Assembly (NCBI GenBank): GCA_030247885.1
Contig: JAPDRO010000019.1
Span: 496,001 to 560,000 of the forward strand
Reading direction: 5' to 3'
Source: Taxawa tesnikishii (nom. ined.)
Lineage: Eukaryota; Ascomycota; Dothideomycetes; Dothideales
DNA length: 64,000 nucleotides
Positions within the stretch are counted from its first letter, which is position 1; the number at the start of each line of letters is the position of its first letter. The position numbers and the translations under genes were made by a program. Positions 1 through 11,202 of this stretch are shown here, piece by piece. The notes beneath the pieces were generated by a model, which saw only the letters and a list, made by a program, of their open reading frames with translations, had not been told where the DNA came from and searched no databases.

Positions 1-404
1 GAGTCGACACCGTCGCCAGCTCGTATACAGCCGGAGGGAAAAGACAGGAGTGAAACCCTGGGACGCCCGGCCCCATGCCAATCGCCTTGTATCAACACGG
101 AAGCAGCAGACTTCGTCCCTTGCTCATCACCACCGCCTTGTCGCGTTGAAGGGGTGAAGCAGTGCCTAGACAGCAGATACCCGACCTGGATTTCAGCGAC
201 ATGGATTTGTTGAGCAGCGAATCGCAGCCGGTGAAAGCATCGCAGTTGGCTTCCTTCCCGAAGGGCAGCGAAGACTTGATTGTACCGGACAGCGAGGGCG
301 AAGAAGAGGAGGGCAGGAGTTCTCCCCGCGGAAGCTGGACTTGGCACGGTTTGCCTTCTCGGGCTGACGAAAGAAGGATGCTGAAGTCGGTGTTATTTTT
401 TTGA
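1..404 (+). CDS. 3' end of an unrecognised gene, cut by the left window edge
   Basis: Frame 1 is open from base 1 to about 209 and reads Pro/Ser/Cys-rich, low-complexity protein. From about 150 the frame one base to the left is open and reads through an acidic, disordered stretch (PDLDFSDMDLL, then PDSEGEEEEG) to a TGA at 402-404. The two frames join smoothly if the GGGG run at 151-154 has lost one base, giving VEGGEAVPRQQ across the join. No intron with good signals explains the change. I do not recognise the protein. It is probably the disordered C-terminal tail of a larger nuclear or regulatory protein, and that is only inference from composition. Confidence 0.4.
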
Positions 405-1368
405 TTCTCCACGCAGCGGGGCGTTGGTGGTTACTCATACAGTCTTGCTCGACGAGTTTGATGGAAGACACGATATCGTGCAAGAAGTCGTACGGTGATG
501 CTTGGCTTTGCTTCTTCTTCCAAGTTCGGAACCTTTTTGTTGGCACTGTCTATCGATACCACTAGTATACATGTCTTGTCACAGCGACCATACCGTTTTT
601 GTTGGGCCGCGAATGTGACCGGGGTTACGTGCACACTGCGCTGCCGGCCGCATGAACAACAGACGCCCGCATTCAAATAGCACAACTACCGGGCTCTTCT
701 TTCTATACTGGAAATCTCCACCCTAAACCCCGCTCTACTGGTCTCTGCAATACAGGGCCAGCACATCACGATGGCGACCTGAACTCTCAAACGACGGTCA
801 CATAGCCGTGTGATGCTGCCACAAGGCAGCCACGGTACTACATTCCCATGTACGGATGTGAACAGACGTTGCTCTATGCTAGCTGTTGTGTTGTACGTCC
901 TCTCTATAGAGAAAACCGTTGTTAAGAGGTAGTAGGGTACACGGTACGCAGGATCAACTTCGACTTATTGCAGTAGCTTGTCTTGATTATAATCGCTATG
1001 AAGAAAGCTACTTGTTTCTCCCGAATGCACTGCCAGCCAGCCAGAGCAAGCACAATATTATGCAATGCCATAGAAGTACAAAGCAGCAAAGCCCATTGGA
1101 GGTCTCGCAGTGTCAGCCCAGCATCCTATCCCTCAGCCTTGGCCTAGTCGCAGGCGTTTGTGTCGGCGGCGACGTATGCGGACGTCCACGCTGCGGAGTC
1201 TTTCGCTTTCTCAAAGGCTCTCTCTTGTGCAATGATGGCTGCAACGAAACTCCAGTATCTTCTTGACCTCTCCTCACCTTCTTACCCAGACCCTCAACGA
1301 GCCTCCTTCACGAGCTCGCTTCGGTGAAGTCAGTTGCTGACGAGAGGGCGGATGCGATGGAGGTGATG
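405..1368. other. Intergenic region
   Basis: Short open frames occur on both strands but none has convincing codon structure, introns or a recognisable domain. It lies between the 3' end of the left-edge gene and the 3' end of UBP2, so it should hold two converging 3' UTRs. I see no repeat or RNA gene. Confidence 0.5.
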
Positions 1369-4300
1369 TCACCTCCCGCTTGTGCTGGGTGGAGAAGTCG
1401 CACGAGTCTCTTCGTCTATGTCATGGCGTAAGCAGAAATCTATTGAGTTACCACTTGACACCGGACTCGTACGAAGCTCCGCTGCTGGGCCAGTTACCCT
1501 GCGGCCCTTCTGTCCCCCATGACTCTCCAAGAACTTCGGAAGCACGGTGTCCTCACTGGCATCCTGCATTTGGACATCGTCGGAAATCTCTTGAGCCTCT
1601 GGCTCACGACAGACGGCCTCCACCAGCTCGTTTTCTTGACCGTCCTTGACGTAGACAGCATATGTTGGAGTTCCGTCCTGCCAGTTGGCGGGACCGCCAG
1701 CGTCAAGGATTCTCCGCATGTCGGTAAACTCTTCAACTTTCTCATCGTTGTACACTCGCCACAGTCCGTTCTTGAAGTCGCGGATATAGATGAAGTAGTG
1801 ACCGGATCCAGCCCCCGCGATGGAAAAACACTGCGTGAAGCTGATACTTCATGTTCTCAAAGCCTTGAAATTGCTGGGATATCTTGGCCTTGAGCTTTTG
1901 CATCTCCAATTCAACAGCCGTCAGACGGGAACGCTGCTTTTCGGCTTCTTGAGATAGCGTCACTGAGAGCTCGTCCTCCAGGTCGCCGATCCCATCTAAA
2001 TCAGCGGAGTTGAGGTCTGTGCTAACTCCCCAGAGCCCAGCAAGGAACTGGTTGGTCGCTTCAACAGCAGCAGGGCCATCCACACCTAAGTTCGTGTTTG
2101 CCAGAACCTCCCTCTCGGCCTGCAACGAGCGAAGTTCTCTACGCCATTCCCACCATTGCTCTCTCCTCTGTATTATTTCTGGATCGTCCACGTCGCAGTA
2201 GCGATCCAGGTACAACACTTCCTCTAAGTGCACTGGATCCGTGTTCTTCTTGCCAACAAACGTTCCAGTGCTTTCTGCTGTAGCGCCGCTGCTGCGGGGT
2301 ATGTTGATCTGCAGTACGGGAGGCAGATTCTTCAATGTCCTGTATTGCTTGACAATTCGTTCGCCTCGCTCGACGCGCTGGAGGTCAAAGGTTTCGTCAA
2401 GTTTGTCGTATATGCTAGTCGGTTCGCGAACAGGGTCGAATAGGATGTTATGCCAGTACTCGACTTCTGTTTTCGGCTCTGCTCCTTCCGTCAATGTGGT
2501 CAGGTTGTTTTCCATCCAGAAGAGGCTGTTCACGTCAGTAACACAGGCCAGTGTATTCAAGGCTTCGCGAGGAATGAATGGTTGTGCTATGGCCTGTCTT
2601 TGGATGTGAGACTCACTCTGTAATCATATCCAGCTGTTCTCCTTGCCCACCCGTTCCACGAGGCTTGATGGCGTACCTGGCATGGATCAACATTCTGTCA
2701 CAGCTCTTGGAGTAGCTCATAGATCAATCAAACACCGGTGTTGGATCCAGGCCGTCTGACAACAGAGCACCGTCGAAGAAGGCGGAGGGCCAGTCTATCA
2801 GACGAATACTTGCTACATGCCTAAGACATTGCTGTGACGAGGCACGGTGGCGAATATTTCCCCTCACAAGCGGCGGCTTGTGGGAACGAGGACATTTGAT
2901 AGGTCTATTTGACGTACCTCAATCGCTTTAGGATATTCTCCATGACTTCACTGACGTCTTGTTGAGCTCTGGCTTCCTTTTCCGCTTTCTTGATTTCGTC
3001 CTCCTCTTCTTGGGGTGCTGATGGGTTCGTACGCGGCGGGAGCGGAGGAGCATTCTCCACATCCATCTGTTCATCTTTTACTGAGGCAGGAGGAGAAGGT
3101 GGTGGGAGGCCGTTGATCACAACGCCCTCTTCAGCTGCGAAATCGGCATCGCCATTTAGCGGTATCTCGTCCTTCTTCGCCTCCGCATCCTGTGAATCAA
3201 CAAGAGGGGCCATTGAATCGTTGTCCGCGTCCGCCGGCTTGTCGACGTCCATCTCGGTTGCTGGAAGCGTTTCAGAGGGTGCAGCAGTGGAAGTGTCCCT
3301 GGCAGGGGTCAGAATTGACACGGTTCACAGATAGGTTAGACGCCAGTATTCGATACAAGCCGCCCAAGAGAAGAGGTAGAGGACCGTCTCAAAAGGCAGC
3401 CCACACAAGGGCAGCGTGGCAGACAAAGATGTGTTCGACGACTAAAGCGACTGCCCAATGCTTGCATTTCGGCAAGCACTCGGCTTATGCCGCCGGCGGC
3501 CTGTTGGGAACACCGGCATTTGGTTATGATTTGGCGGGCACGACTTACATGTTCGAGTTTGCGTTGGGATCGGCAGCCTTGGCTTCGGCTTTTAGGATGT
3601 CTGACGCTCGTAGAAAAGTTCGACAGACAAGGTCCGCTTCCGGCTTGACCGTCCTGCCTGGAGCCTTGATCATGCTTTCGAACAGGTTGCGCAAATCGTC
3701 GGCCAGCTTCTGATATATCTCGATCTCCGCTCTTCTTGTCCCCAATCCAAATACCCGCTCCGTCTTGTTCTCGTGGGCTTGCAGGTCGAACTTTTGCTTG
3801 TCGAAGTTGAGGATGAGGTCGCGGAAAGGTTTGATGGAAAAGAAGTACTGTAAGAGACTGTTCAAATAGCAGGTGTTGCCATGGCTCTCTAGTCCGACTG
3901 GCCATATGCTTGGAGGCTGACCCACAGCTCTTCGACTTTGCAGGGCGTTAGTCACAACTTGGATGGCTTCCTCAGTCTTGGGTCCAGGAACGTCATTTCG
4001 AGCCATGACGAAAAGCGCCTCCAAGCTACCTGGCAGAGGTTAGAACGTCATCACAGTTCTTGGCGTAGTTTTCAAATTCAAGATGGGTCAGTTCTCAACA
4101 GGCCGTCTATACGAGAGCAGGACCTCCCAAAGAGATGGGCTATAGAGGGACAGTCCTCGGACACCAGTAGTTGCCACCTGTTCGAGCCACTGCTGTGACG
4201 CCGCATTGCGGCAACTACTCGTGACACCCCGCCGACGACCCAGTTGAGAACACCGGCGTCCGCTGACATTCTATTGAACACCACGTACCTTGGTCAACGT

Positions 4301-6754
4301 TTGGATCAAAGGTGAAGTTGAGGTGCGAGCAGGCAGTGTCGAGGTCCATGGCGGACGACTTTGCTTCGCCTGTAAGATCCCAGTTGCGCAGGCTCTCGCT
4401 GTTTCGGTGCGCTGCGATAATTTGCACGGCCTTTCTGGTTTTCTCCTCGTTGCTGGGGTTTTCACTGTTCTGTTTGTTGCGTCAGTAACGAGATGTGAAC
4501 GTGTAATGTAGAGAGAGAGGAGAGAGGTGAGTTTTGAGTGATAGCGTCGTGCGCTTCAAAGGGAAGGCACGGTGCAAACGCGCAACAAATGCGTGCCTGA
4601 CGCGGGAGAATCCGCAATTGGTCATCTAGCCTTGAGCATGACTAGAGCGATAGATGTCGCCGTTCACATCGAGAGTCGCTTGTCGTCTACTTCGTGACAA
4701 GCACTCAAGCTTCACTCAGTGCTACCTGCGATACTGCTCCAGCCTGACAGAGCATCTGATGGACAAAAGGGAGACAGCATGGCCATAGTCGCTGGCCCAG
4801 CAGCTGTCTCGCCAGCTGCGGAGGCCCTGCAACATGCCGCCACCCGAGAGCTGTTGAACGCTACGGCTTGGCGTGTGCTGCATGTCGAAGGCCAGTGTTT
4901 CTTAAGCATTATTCGCACGTATAACGCACACTGGCCTGTCCTTGGCCCTTCGCCCTACGACATCGGCGCAAGAATCGCCAGATCGGCCACTTGCACCGCA
5001 CGGTAGTTCATTTCGCAATTCATCGCTCAATGTTTGTTGAAAACGTTGGCAGGACAAGTATGGACTTGTAAGGATAGGTCTCATGTCACTTAGATACGGG
5101 GACAACGAAATAAACGCTCTTACCTTGGCAGCTGCAAGCGTAGGTATCCAGTCGTCAGACGTGCTGTCTTCGGCGTCCAGCCACGCGATGGCCTGTGAAT
5201 ATGTTTCCAGCGCTGTCATCTGTCAACTTTCGCCTCACTGAGACAAGAGGCAGGGTTACTTACATTCTGAGGCCGCATCAACCAGAGTTTGGCTGTTCCT
5301 TGCGTGCCCAAGTCTCTTCAGCATATCACGAAGATACTGCTGCTGTGATGTGCTAGTATCACTCCGGCGCGCTTCGTACTTTCCCATTATCATGGCATCG
5401 CTTAGTATGCTGCTGTGGTCGGGATTAATGTCGAGGAACCTGTATGCCTCTCTGATGTCCTTTCGGCCAATGACGTTCTGTGACTCCAGGATCGCAACTT
5501 TGGTATCCAGTTGGCCACCTTGCCTATCCACTTGGATTGCTTTAAGGCAGTCAAAGTAATAAGGTGCATTCCCAGGATCGCATTTGGTCTGCCGCTCGTA
5601 AGCGAACTCCACCAGGCGGTCCGAGAAATCCCCCATAGCTCCGAGAGCTGCATAGTCGCGGTCGTCCGGAGGGTGACTGAAGCTGCGCCGCTGTAATGAC
5701 GCATGATCATAGCCTTGCATCGCTAAGATGCGCTCAAAATCCTCGCGGGAGTGTCTCCAGGAATAGTTCTGGTCAGGCTGTCCGTAACCGTAAGCGGCAC
5801 ATTGCTTGTCTATAAGACATTGCAGTTCGAGTGTATAGTTCTCCAGCATCTTCCGTTCGGGATCCGGCCGGAATGGATCAGGGGAAAGGTCAGGCTGTGG
5901 AAGAGTCCAAGAGTCGTCCTACACAAGTCTGTCAACCACTCTCTTCTGTAAGGTGCAGGTCATTTAAAGCTTACGGCATACTTGAAGCCTAGCCGGTTGA
6001 GCAGATCTCTGCAGTCCTCACCAAACGCCTCCATGAACCTCTTGTTGTTCGCAGGGAATCGGCGCTTGTTGTGGTCTGGATTCAGTGCATCCCCAATATA
6101 TCTTCTCAACCGGAATAGGGTGTCCACCGGTGTAGCTAGCCTCCAGCCTTCCCTCTCTGGATGTGTTTGGACAGCCTCCTCGTACCGACGCTGCAGAGCC
6201 GCTTCCTCTGTAAGCAGTTTGACATCGGCGGCTGAGATCTGGGGGCCTCGTAGATTACGGACACCATAGCAGGACATGGATGAGCCGAACACTCAAACGT
6301 GAAGTGCAGAGACGTATTGCTGGGAATGTTCCTGAAATGATGGAGAGGAAAGTCCGCGTTTGGGCAAGGATTCCAGCCATTTCCTCGATAATCCACCACG
6401 ACCATCACATGTGCACGGCATCTTTTGCAAACTGCAGCCACCTTGTATATTGAAGAATGCCCAGGTCTCTCATCTTGCGGCGGCAGCACGCTCTGAGAGA
6501 GCTTCGTCACATACTCATGTTGACAGCTTCCAGCAGGCACCTGAGGCGGTCGAGGCTGACCTTCTTCATAAATGGGAGGAGGATCGGCGAGGACGTTGGA
6601 ATTTGGGAAGGTGCGTGCCGGATCATATCTCAGAAGGTCGTGCAGCAATCGGGGCGCAGTCTTCCCTAGCTTTCCATCAGTTCGTTCGTTGCCGTGGACG
6701 GAGTATGTTTCGTCCGGTTCTGTTGCACATACCAGGCGAACCCTGGGATGACAT
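1369..6754 (-). CDS. UBP2: Ubiquitin carboxyl-terminal hydrolase UBP2 (USP family, cysteine protease)
   Basis: Deubiquitinase; yeast Ubp2 trims K63 chains and works with the ligase Rsp5 and Rup1. Proposed exons (minus): 6754-6733, 6665-5975, 5918-5264, 5212-5124, 4469-4289, 4029-3549, 3298-2918, 2676-2617, 2525-1369, about 1,239 aa, close to yeast Ubp2. The start MSSQGSPGKTAPRLL needs the 67-nt first intron (GTATGT...CTAG). A zinc-binding-like N-terminal region (CKRCRAHV, near 6400) comes first. The catalytic Cys box is GLESHGNTCYLNSLLQYFF in exon 6. QQDVSEVMENIL follows in exon 7 and the His box SGHYFIYIRDF lies near 1785. Two frame breaks sit in homopolymers: G5 at 6241-6245 (one base short) and C5 at 1811-1816 (two short or one extra). 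Three introns of 241-259 nt are related to each other and a fourth is 654 nt. Divergent from the complex I gene. Confidence 0.9.
2677..2917 (-). repeat. Introner-like element C (241-nt intron of UBP2)
   Basis: Complete intron, GTACGT donor to ATGCCAG acceptor, phase 2. It shares GTCACAGCA.TG and AGACGGCCTG with copy A. Its 3' end reads CTACTCCAAGAGCTGTGA against CTACGCCAAGAACTGTGA in copy A. The 5' block GTTCCCACAAGCCGCCG resembles copy B. Most diverged of the three copies. Confidence 0.6.
3299..3548 (-). repeat. Introner-like element B (250-nt intron of UBP2)
   Basis: Complete intron, GTAAGT donor to CTGCCAG acceptor, phase 2. It shares GCCGGTGTTC.CAAC.GG and CGGCGG, then CGAGT..TTGCCG.AATGC, with copy A at the same relative positions. 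Its outer arms form an imperfect inverted repeat (plus strand 3341-3351 against 3508-3518, 8 of 11 bases). Copies A and B are clearly related; the middle is diverged. Confidence 0.7.
4030..4288 (-). repeat. Introner-like element A (259-nt intron of UBP2)
   Basis: Complete intron, GTACGT donor to CTGCCAG acceptor, phase 1. It shares blocks with the introns at 3299-3548 and 2677-2917: GCCGGTGTTC, CGAGT..TTGCCG.AATGC, GTCACAGCA.TG, AGACGGCCTG and CCAAGAACTGTGA near the 3' end. A perfect 9-bp inverted repeat (plus strand GTTCTCAAC at 4091-4099 and GTTGAGAAC at 4243-4251) brackets most of the intron. Splicing here is supported by the reading frame resuming inside conserved USP sequence. Confidence 0.7.
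4470..5123 (-). other. Unusually long (654-nt) UBP2 intron
   Basis: Donor GTAAGA after the LAAAK codons and acceptor ACAAACAG before NSENPSNEEKTRKAV. Family reading is continuous across the join, so no exon seems to be hidden inside. Branch candidate TTACTGACGC lies just before the acceptor. It is about ten times the usual intron length in this window. One internal stretch (minus strand CGTTCAACAG then GGGTGGCGGCAT, near 4850) resembles the 5' block of elements A and B, so it may hold an old nested copy. Confidence 0.5.
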
Positions 6755-7108
6755 GGCCTGTTTCGGTGCGGTCAAAGGGTGATACAGCTTGTCGGTTTCT
6801 CCGTGTAGCGCTCGCAAGCGTCGGTATCGAGGATCTTCGTATTAGGACAAAAGGAGGCTTGCAAGATCTCTAGTATTACAAGTACAGTATGTGTAGATAT
6901 TTGATGAAAGCAGGCATCCGGACAGCACGTCACGTCACCTTCGTAACTTCCTCGTTCACGGCGCGCTCGGACAGGCTTGTTTTGCGGAGAGCGGAAGTCA
7001 GGCTTGGCGCTTCCGCACCTCATTCGATCTCAGGTACACGAATGCACGCATCTATCGGAGCTTCCACCCACTCTACATTCCGCTATTCCGCACGCATCGT
7101 CCGGCACA
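6755..7108. promoter_or_regulatory. Shared divergent promoter of UBP2 and the complex I subunit
   Basis: 354 bp separate the two ATG codons, which point away from each other, so both promoters and 5' UTRs must lie here or overlap. No sequence element was identified. Confidence 0.5.
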
Positions 7109-7880
7109 ATGGCGTCTCACACTTCCGACGCGGTCGAGGAGGTCCAATACCGCCCCAAGGATGCCATTGGAGAGACCATCAAAGCGACCATGATCACGAC
7201 CGGCGCAGGCGCTTTCATTTCGACAGTGCAGAACACTCTCGTCAAGCAGAACATCGGTGCTATGGGCATGTTCACCAGGACTGGAGGCACCATTGCTGTG
7301 TTCGGTATGGCGCTGGAGGAAGCCGTGAGAGAGGGAAAGGCGCGTACTAACCGCATGCAGGTGCTATGGGAGGAGCATACGAGTTCACGAGATGCGCATC
7401 CGCCAACCTTAGGCAGAAGGACGATGCTTGGAACTACGCAGTGGGAGGTTTCTTTGGCGGTAGCATGCTCGGACTGAGATGTACGGAGCATTAAGATTAC
7501 GGAAACCGTCCAGAAATACTAACTACCAACAGTCCGGACAGCTCCTGCAGTGTTAGGCTACGGCGCCGGCCTTGCTATCGTCCTCAGCGCGTTCAACTAC
7601 ACCGGAGGCAAGCTCAGCGGTTATGTCAAGGACCCAAGCGTGGACGGGGTCGAGCGGAAAGAGTACATGAGGAAGAACAGGAGGAGGCCGCTGGAGGAGA
7701 CTGTGCAGGAGCTGGGTGAGGGCAGAGGTAAGCTGGAACTCTACCGACAGGTGTGTCCAGAAGTTGTGCTCACTGACCCTTCCAGGTATTTACGCTCCAG
7801 GATACGCGGAGCGCAGGGCAGAAAGGCTGAAGGAGAGATACGGCATCGATGTGCCAGCTCCAGTCCCAGCTTCCCCATAG
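7109..7880 (+). CDS. NADH-ubiquinone oxidoreductase 21.3 kDa subunit (NDUFA11-like)
   Basis: Accessory membrane-arm subunit of mitochondrial complex I, Tim17/NDUFA11-like. Exons 7109-7304, 7361-7480, 7533-7727 and 7786-7880 total 606 nt, or 201 aa, which fits the named mass. Introns have good branch points (TACTAAC, ACTAAC, ACTGAC). Recognisable segments are TGAGAFISTVQNTLVKQN, MGMFTRTGGTIAVFG, DDAWNYAVGGFFGGS and the basic C-terminal half with KNRRRPLEETVQELGEGR and GIYAPGYAERR. Two or three Gly-rich hydrophobic segments are visible and there is no cleavable presequence, as usual for this family. The ATG follows a CACA context. Divergent from UBP2. No frame problem. Confidence 0.92.
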
Positions 7881-8936
7881 ACGACTCCCACTGTGTATAT
7901 ACCATGTTCAATACTACCAAAAGATATTCAGGACCGTTGGGTTCCAACCGTAACAGGCTTCTTTCGTTGACTGCAATGAGCGATGAGAGCTCAATGCGCA
8001 GTCGTACTCTTTCATCATCAAATCCAGACTCTTCATGTCTTCCCATATTCATCTATTGCAGGTGGCTCACTAAGGGAGCAACATCGATGCGATGTCGGAA
8101 TGAAGCCATGGCTAAAACAAGTATTGCGTCGGATATATTGCCGGAGCCATAGCAGCCAGACAACTATACGCTTCGAGGAGGTCTACGATGAGCGTTTCGT
8201 TGTATCTGTACAACACCTACTTGTAGCTCCAGATAGACAGTCGGCTGACGCCATGGGGTTCTTACAGCGTGTCATGATGGCCGTGCTGTGCTGTGTTTTA
8301 ATCACATATGTATCCGCGAGATGATGGGACGAGCCGTCTGCGCAGCGGGTCAGCAAGAACGAGGGGCCTCGGCCATTTCTCCGATCGGCAAGCGGCAAGC
8401 GGCGAACGGTATAGGGCACGGTCTCCCGTCCTCGAAGGAGCTTTGACCCGCTTTGCTCGAGATCTGATCGTCGTTCCATCCCGCCAACCCACCAACCCAC
8501 CAACCCACGCAAGCACCCCGCAGCCACAGTCAGTGCCAGTGACGTGGGGCATAGCATCAGTCTAGTCTTAGCTACAGGTAGCAGCTGACTGAGGTACGTC
8601 TTGAACGATTTTGCACCCACCTAAACACCGTCTCCCTTTGTCTATGATGATATAAAGTCCTTCCATTTCTCCGTCAGGTCTTCCCTCTTGTGCATTCCTC
8701 TCCCCGCAGCATTGCTCTTCCCGCGACTCTTTCAACCCGTTCTCCAATTGCCATATACCGTTGCCGTTACGCACGTTCTCCGTTCACCCTACAGCAAGCT
8801 TTCGTAGGAGGCGCATTTTAGATTTCTGACACGGCATCCGGAGCTGTTTCCGTGTGCTAACCTTTGTCTTTTAACGCGTCCTTTGAGCCATTCAGACTCA
8901 CAGAACAAACGTCCCCTTTGACCAATTCAAGCCAAC
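7881..8936. other. Intergenic region upstream of tubulin cofactor C
   Basis: Holds the 3' flank of the complex I gene and the 5' flank of the next gene. A short ACCC-type repeat (CCAACCCACCAACCCACC) lies at 8482-8507. Pyrimidine-rich sequence precedes the ATG at 8937. No supported gene. Confidence 0.5.
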
Positions 8937-10270
8937 ATGACTGCAGCCACAGCCACCATGACCCAGCAGCAGACCACCCAAGGTCACCCTCAGGAGCGCT
9001 TCTTCAGACATTTCCAATTGGAAGTCACAGGTGATTCTACACTTGTGACATGCAATGAAGCCTCCCTAACACATGTGCAGCTCTCCAGGATCAGATACAA
9101 CGCCTCGACGACCACGGCGTTTCTGGCGGCGAGCAAGCCGATGCCATAGAGCACTGCCAGGGCAGGATTGCGCGTTTATCGAACGAGGTCAAGGATGCCT
9201 CCAGCTATCTCCCAGCATACGATCAGCGCACCTATAGTGAAGTAAGGGTTCCGTTTTCTCTGAGTACCCACTCTCTAACAATTCCAGGCCATCAAAGCGC
9301 TTTTGGACAAGCTCCAGAAGACGCGCTCCTCGCTTGCACCGCGCCAAAAGTTCTCATTCAAGTCCGGCTACATCAAGAAGAACGCATCCGCCATCTCTCT
9401 CAATGACGCCGCCGAACTCGCCTCGCAGCAACGCCAGCGAGTCGGGGGCCACAAAGCCTCAGCGGAATCGTCCTTCGCGCCCACGCCCGCCGAGCTTCAA
9501 TCTCCGGCACCAGAAATGGTCGACGACGAAGCTACGGGCAACGACCCGGTGAACAAGTCACTGCGCGAAATCTTGCAGAGCGGTAACGCGATACGCAAAC
9601 CCTCCTTCAGCCAAGCAACCAGCATCAGCCTCTCTTCACACAACGGACTGCACATCATCCTGCCGTCATCCGCCTCACGCGCCACGACCTCGGGCGCGCT
9701 GTCCAATCTGCGCAACTGCGTCGTCGACATGTCCGTCCCGACGGCCTCGGGCCGCCCCTTCGCGGGCCTGACGCTCAAGAATGTCAGCAATTCGCTCATC
9801 GTCTGCGGACACGTGAACGGCGCCGCACACATTACAGGAGTCAGCGACTGCGTCGTCGTGGTCGCCTGTCGTCAATTCCGCATGCACGAAAGCAAGAACG
9901 TAGATGTATATCTGCAGTGTGGCAGCCGACCGATCATCGAAGCATGTGAGGGCGTGCGCTTTGCGCCATTCCCGGCAACTTATGTGAGTCGCCCCCTCTC
10001 CCCCTCCTTCCTTCCACTGCCCCGACTTGAGCTGCGAACGGGCCGGTTACTGAACGATAACGACAGGCCACCGAAGCCGACAGCCAGGTCCGCAACCAGT
10101 ACGACCAGGTGGACGACTTCAAGTGGTTGAAGGCAGAGCCCAGCCCGAACTGGAGCGTGCTGGACGCCCAGCAGCGCATCGCAGACGAGACCTGGAGGGA
10201 TATCGTGCCCGGTGGTCCCGGCTTCGGGCCCGAGGACATCCTCAAGGCCGTGGGTGTTTCACGGGCGTGA
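8937..10270 (+). CDS. Tubulin-folding cofactor C (TBCC / C-CAP domain)
   Basis: Cofactor C acts with cofactors D and E on the tubulin heterodimer and stimulates GTP hydrolysis on beta-tubulin. Exons 8937-9030, 9081-9241, 9288-9983 and 10067-10270 total 1,155 nt, or 384 aa. The N-terminal third is a helical spectrin-like segment (ERFFRHFQLEV, then ALQDQIQRLDDHG). A linker follows, then a C-CAP beta-helix from about residue 190 (NGLHIILPSSA, LRNCVVDMSVP, LKNVSNSLIVCGHVNGAAHI). The GAP arginine motif is present as CRQFRMHESK. The C-terminus DDFKWLKAEPSPNWSV matches family ends. Reading frame is intact through all four exons. Confidence 0.9.
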
Positions 10271-11202
10271 AAGAGCCATAGAAGAGAGTAGCAGCTGGTT
10301 AACCGGTCGTTCATTGCTTTTTTTTTCGAGGGCTACTGTTTCTCCTTTGTTGGGGTGGTGGCGGTTTTGGGGGTTGAGCCCTTTCGAATTCTGCGGGTTG
10401 TTAGCGGCATTGGATTCGGGGTGGAGATTGATGAGCACACGAAAGAGGCGTCTGGTAGGCAGGTGTAATGAATGCGTTTTATTCGAATTACCGTTTCCCG
10501 CTCGTCAGACAGCGATCGGATAGTTGGACAAAAGGCAAGCGGGATAGAAGGTGAAACAAGGACGACACCAGCCTCCATAACCGATGTCCGTGTAGATCTG
10601 GTATGTTCTGGTAATTGAGCCTTGCGCGTTTGCGGTATGAGATGGGCTGTCGGATCACTTCACATGCGGTGAACATCATGTATCGGGGGCCTTGCCATAC
10701 GGAGACGGCAGTCTCTGCTGCGTGCACGTTATCGCAATTCGAACGTCGAGGGTCTCTAAACCACGGTGACTTGGATCATATCGGCTGTAGAGTTATAGCC
10801 AATCGCAAAACCGAACTACGTGACAAGCCCCAGCCGGAACCGAGACATCACGCGGTTGAGCTTTGCTACTGAGGCAAAAAGAGTGCAATACGTTCAGGCT
10901 CGTTGCCTTCACAGCGACGGCCAAGCATCACAGTCGAGCAAGTGGAACAAGATAGATGGGTTTGTGAAGAAAGTTTCATTCGAATCATAGTCCCATATTG
11001 GAATGCGCATTATTCATCTGCTCATGCATGCAACTGTAGAGATCCATGGAGTACCATGCCCACTCCTCGCCCCATTACCGGCAGGTTTATGTACGTACAA
11101 AGTGCACGCATCTCCCATCAGGCATCGGTGGCGTCTGCGGTAAATGGGGTCAGCAGGGCTGGAAGGGCATTTCAGGAAGTCACGTACATGTTGGTGATGG
11201 CC
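10271..11202. other. Intergenic region between converging genes
   Basis: 3' flanks of cofactor C (+) and the GPI protein (-). A T-rich run follows the cofactor C stop. No conserved open frame or repeat was found. Confidence 0.5.

Noticed and set aside
1811-1816. UBP2 as a pseudogene because the catalytic His lies beyond a frame break
   Set aside because: The break is in a C5 run, downstream sequence is perfectly conserved, and the same kind of one-base deficit occurs across the window, so a consensus error is more likely.
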